From positions 8,865,001 to 8,929,000 of the forward strand of contig NC_092570.1 in assembly GCF_037975245.1 (NCBI RefSeq): 64,000 bases of DNA, in the 5' to 3' direction. Each line of letters opens with the position of its first letter. Position 1 is the first letter of the stretch. Below, one piece after another: positions 59,880 to 64,000 of this stretch. This stretch comes from Apostichopus japonicus (Eukaryota > Echinodermata > Holothuroidea > Aspidochirotida > Stichopodidae). The notes under the pieces are model-generated. The model did not search any database. It was given only the letters and a program-made list of their open reading frames with translations, and was not told where the DNA came from. Position numbers and translations under genes: made by a program.

Positions 59880-62090
59880 ATACGTATTCACTCAAAAAAC
59901 AAACAAACACCAAGCATATGTAGGATGACTTTTACTTACATCAACTATATATTTATTGCATTTCTCTACAACCATCATATCTTTTTCTAGTACATGATTG
60001 TATCATAACCAAACTGGGGTAACAGCACCAGCTTGAGGACAAGAAAATACTATTACACAATTTTAGTGTACGTACAAATAACATCTGGGCGCCACTACTG
60101 ACGAGCTTTGGCATGGGCATGACCCCATGAATCACCACTAATCATTATTGCATTATGAGTAATCAATCAGTACAAACCATTATTTGGGATGAATAGATTA
60201 CTCATGTAGTCTAGTTACCTCTAGAGAAATCCATACCAAAATACTGATGGCATGACCATCTGTCTATTATACGCTGAAACTCAAAACGCAATTAAATCAT
60301 ATACACCGTAAGCTACAGTAAATTCCTTGCACAAACCAGCAGTGACTGTCGAGGATGTTGTGCAGTTAACTTTCTCTTTTACAATTAAAAGTACCAGACT
60401 ACCAGCTAATCTATTAAGCAAATACAAATTTCTTGTACTGTTATTATGCATATATTTTATTTACAGAAAAAAAAATTAGATGCATGCTTTTCACCTGACA
60501 TATCAGTTTTGGAAACTATTCCAACTAAACACAATACTCATAAACTGAAGCAGGGTTTTGGTTTTATTCTAGCAATGCCTGAGCTCACTTTATTCCCCAA
60601 TTTTTTTTTCCACATTGTTTGAGGTGAAGTTTAATACTGTAGACTAGAAAAGGAAATTCCATTTCTTGGAAAATTCAAAATTGTATCAGATCAGAACAGG
60701 AGTTCATTAAAAGCCTTCACATGTGGCTAATTAATACGACAGTATAAAAGTACAGATCAACAAGTTGCAACTTTAGATTCCATCATCGTCAGAGACCAAC
60801 ATTTTATGTTTATCAGGTATTCATGAAAAAGTATTACACAAAGTTTCATAGTCCTAACAATAGACACATTTAAAGAGCAAATGCAGAAAGAAATAAAACG
60901 AAAGAAAAAGCACCTTTGTAGTTTGAACTCAAGAGGTAAACAGCTACCATGCAAGCACCATGGTAAAGTTATAGTAAAATGAAGTACCTTAGATCATAAA
61001 TCATTCCATACTACCAACAACTGAATGTGGTCATCTTTTCTCACTATGGACATTAACTAATGAATAAGTGAAAGTAATACAGCAATCAAAAATTTGATAG
61101 ACACTAAAAATTGCACTTAAGGTTTCCTACTTTGAATTTCAAACACCCAAGATGATCATGAATAAGGCAAAGTGCAGAAGGCCCTTCACAAATACATCAT
61201 GAAGTACTTACAAACCGATGTACTTAACCATGAGCTTATTTTCAATATTTTCATTACACTTTGCAAATTTTCCAAAAAAAAGTTCAGAAAGACAACAAAT
61301 TTATGATTAAATTGGGTCATCCTCATTTTTTCCAATAATATTCTAGTTTGTGACTATAGTTTCAAGTCATTTACCTTCAATTCAGGCAGAACCCCATTTA
61401 TTTGGCAAAATCATTATCCTGTTAGTGTTACCTGACAAATTTATCAGTTAAAGCTTAACAGAGCCTTTAAACATGCACAATTATATTACCAACGTTTTTT
61501 TATAAATTGAATTTAAACACATAAAGAGCAGCAATGGTACAACACTAAGACAAATTATCACACAATACCATATACAATCCTTTGGGTTGTTCCAAAACTT
61601 AAAAACTTTATAAAGCATCTTCATAAAATGCAAACATTTTTTACTTAGTATATAATCAAATCTAGAGAGTATTATGCACACTGTATTGCAAACAGCTGTT
61701 TTTCCTTTTACTCTAGTCTTCTGTACATCCCACCATTTCAGAGAAATGCTACCAACTGAAGAGTGAGAGATCCCAGTGAAGAAATCCCAGTGAAGAAATC
61801 CCAGTGAATCTGGTGTTGTCAATGCTGGACTACAATCTGATAGCAAAAAGCACAAGTTTGGGATTTAATTGTAGTATCTTCCCCCCATTTTTGCTGGACT
61901 CCAGCAAATCTCAGAGAACTCTGTGCAAATTCCAGTCTCCTTTGAAATGTTGCGTCGGCTCTTCAAAAATGGCCCGTCCACAAGGACTTTGGTATTTGCT
62001 CATCGTCAACGTAACATTGCAATGAATTTATGCACATCTTGCATAGTTAAGTTCACATTATCACTATAAGTGGATTTATCGTTTACAGGT
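59880..62090 (-). other. Probable long 3' UTR of the MID1IP1-like gene
   Basis: About 2.2 kb of AT-rich, repeat-poor sequence directly downstream of the minus-strand stop codon. A poly(A) signal candidate (TTTATT on the plus strand at about 59951) lies near its far end. It contrasts with the repeat-rich sequence to its left. The extent is an inference. Confidence 0.4.
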
Positions 62091-62651
62091 CTACATGGAG
62101 AAGGCTTTTGGCTTCAAGTAGGATTCTTTGTCATCAAATTCTGATCGGTACTGTGTTGTGACCCTATCACACATGAGTGTCAGCTGCTGCATTGTATTAA
62201 CCACGCCGTTCAAATGATGCCTGAACAATCTCGCGGTAGCGATCTGTAATTTCTTGTTAGCAATATCATCCTCCCCGTCTTGTTCAGTGGATAGTTCTTC
62301 CTCAGCTGTTGGCCCACTGACTAGTTCTGTTCTTAGGGCCTTTAAAATTGCATAGTGTGAATACAAAGAAATGTCATTACCGTTCTTACTATCTGCAGAA
62401 ACTGCGAGGATTTCTTTCTGTGAAAAATTATTGGCATCTGGTGCTGGTTTGCTTTGAGCAGCTAACTGTGGTGCTGGCATATCACGTAGTCGACTTGGTA
62501 TTAAAACTGTTTCGTTCATGTCTTCAACTGCACCTATGAAACTCTTCATCGTTTCCAAAATTGATGGTACCGGCACTGCTTGTTCTGTGGGGTTCTGTAA
62601 CTCCATCATGGAAGTCTCCGGCTTGTCTTCTTCAAACGTTAACACAGGCAT
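62091..62651 (-). CDS. MID1IP1: MID1IP1/Spot14 (THRSP)-family protein (186 aa)
   Basis: Single-exon gene; vertebrate MID1IP1 coding sequence is also uninterrupted and about 183 residues. The N-terminal block SILETMKSFIGAVEDMNETV followed by LIPSRLRDMP matches the family's [27 protein letters not shown]-type start. The middle block YSHYAILKALRTEL matches YSHYVLLKSIRNDI. The C-terminal helix RLFRHHLNGVVNTMQQLT followed by VTTQYRSE matches FHYHLRGLHTVLSKLT...LTNRYKQE. Between them is an acidic linker. In vertebrates these proteins bind and polymerise acetyl-CoA carboxylase to promote lipogenesis, and MID1IP1 also binds the microtubule protein MID1; the function here is inferred. The ATG at 62651 gives a 30-residue extension before the conserved core. 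Confidence 0.9.
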   Translation of the reverse strand: MPVLTFEEDKPETSMMELQNPTEQAVPVPSILETMKSFIGAVEDMNETVLIPSRLRDMPAPQLAAQSKPAPDANNFSQKEILAVSADSKNGNDISLYSHYAILKALRTELVSGPTAEEELSTEQDGEDDIANKKLQIATARLFRHHLNGVVNTMQQLTLMCDRVTTQYRSEFDDKESYLKPKAFSM

Positions 62652-64000
62652 TTGGTCAAGCTAGTGAGTGTTTTCCTCTCTCAAAAGAAGAAAATTCAAC
62701 AGAGTAACGAAGTGGAAGTCACTAGTCCACTGCAATAACTGTTAGTACTGTAGTGTTAATGAAGGCTTCGCACGGTAGGTTACAGTTACAACAGTCACGC
62801 TATTGTCAGCGATAGGCAAATGCATAGCAAGGAAGTGAGTATAAATGTTCACACACGTCTCTTTAAATATCTCACAGAAATTTGGAACCTGCAATGGCTA
62901 TGAACGATTTTTAACTTTTGATGCTAAGAAAATACAAAGTGCTTCTGGAATATGGCACTTATCCTACAGAGCAAACACAAGTTACGATGACGGTATTCCT
63001 TCGATAGATTAATCATGTTTTCGAGTGTAAACAAGGTGAGGCAATCGTAGAACTGTTGCTACATACAGTACATATAACGTGAATGCTATAGCATGATTTG
63101 AGGTCAATCAGCCGATATAGGGTCAGCTATTGAATGCAATACTGCTTGCTGATTGGTTGATTGCAACCTAGAAACTCGCAACATGCTTTGCTTGGTGGTG
63201 AGACCATTAGAGATATGAATATTCATATTTGATTTGCACTTTCTTTGAAAAGTTTGTTCACCCATCCTTACAAGTAGTGACAAGCCGGGGTCACCTCTGA
63301 ACCGTTGCTATCAAGGTAAACAACTGAACTAAAACACAATGGGAAATATCTGAAACACTGTGAGTACAATCAGAAGAGCGAGGTTAGAGAGAGGATGAAC
63401 GCAGGACTAAAGAAATAGAAGATTGTTTTCACCCCGTGAATGAAGGTTGCCAAAAGTGATATGTGATGTCTGACAGTTAAAGTGGCGGAATTCAGGAAAA
63501 TACGGAAGCAGCATTTATTAACAGGCTCTTGTCATAGTGAAACATACAACTTCATGTACAAAGAAATTCGTTTGAATTTGGACTGCAAATTGTACGTACT
63601 AGGCTTTGGCAGTGGACAGTCATTTGTCCAGACTGATGAAGCTTACCTATACACTATTCTTATACCAAGGGCAAAAAAAATTATGTCAGTACGAGGGTTT
63701 TCTCATGTGGAGAAACCTTACATAGCTCTTATCACACCAAAGGGACACCATATACTGTCTGTACCTCTGTTTGCAATGCTGTAGACCACCAATGGACATT
63801 TGCATGCACTAGTCAGTCTACTGCTTCCTATTCTACGACCCTGCCCTCATTCCCGCCCACCCGAAAAAGTAAATAAGTAAATATTAACCATTCCGGTTAA
63901 GAATAGTCAGGCTAACAGAAGATGGACCATGTTTACAAATATAGAATATTTATCAGCTAAAGCACAAGGTACGACGGTCAGTGGTCGAAACAAAACATCT
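62652..64000. other. 5' flank of the MID1IP1-like gene and window end
   Basis: No clear TATA box. A 100-codon frame at 63482-63784 (starting GTG) has no recognised domain and may be chance or an exon of a gene continuing off the window. Confidence 0.3.

Noticed and set aside
63482-63784. 100-codon gene at the window end
   Set aside because: It starts with GTG, has no domain and no visible splice or promoter context; kept only as a remark.

Overview
This is animal nuclear DNA: AT-rich, with a split gene carrying normal GT-AG introns, many simple repeats and abundant DNA transposons. Gene content (a vertebrate-like NT5DC2/3 gene, several paraoxonase-like genes and a Spot14/MID1IP1-like gene) and repeat style suggest a marine invertebrate deuterostome, probably an echinoderm and possibly a sea cucumber. 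That placement is inference; no species marker was found.

Layout. 900-19203 (+): a 14-exon gene for a mitochondrial-type HAD 5'-nucleotidase domain protein (NT5DC2/NT5DC3 family), reconstructed exon by exon to a 524-residue protein with all junction phases agreeing. Its introns hold several tandem arrays, three of them built on or next to splice-site sequence. The most striking is a 67-bp minisatellite of about 30 copies that repeats the end of exon 12 together with its unusual GC 5' splice site. 19204-23100: three tandem arrays (89, 40 and about 110 bp) in the 3' UTR or downstream of it. 23124-27166: a tRNA-derived SINE, one probable hAT element and otherwise no gene. 27167-30814: hAT-type transposons with perfect 8-bp target duplications, some nested.

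32315-56169 (+): four single-exon paraoxonase/arylesterase (PON) genes in one orientation. The middle two lie in a recent segmental duplication of about 4 kb whose junction is occupied by a hAT-type element. Between them are nested hAT elements, two foldback elements with TATGG...CCATA ends and 6-bp target duplications, long (AT)n and (ATC)n/(AGT)n microsatellites and a tRNA-like unit. 56380-56880 is a broken Penelope-like retroelement end (GIY-YIG endonuclease). 59200-59770 is another tandem array. 62091-62651 (-) is a single-exon MID1IP1/Spot14-like gene.

How the genes relate. They do not form an operon or one pathway. The PON genes are a local tandem family of secreted or membrane-anchored calcium-dependent hydrolases (lactonase/arylesterase fold). 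NT5DC2/3 is a HAD-fold protein, and MID1IP1 regulates lipogenesis in vertebrates. The most unusual content is structural: duplicated splice sites, a foldback transposon family with palindromic 20-22 bp interiors, and several hAT families that share one interior core while differing at their ends.
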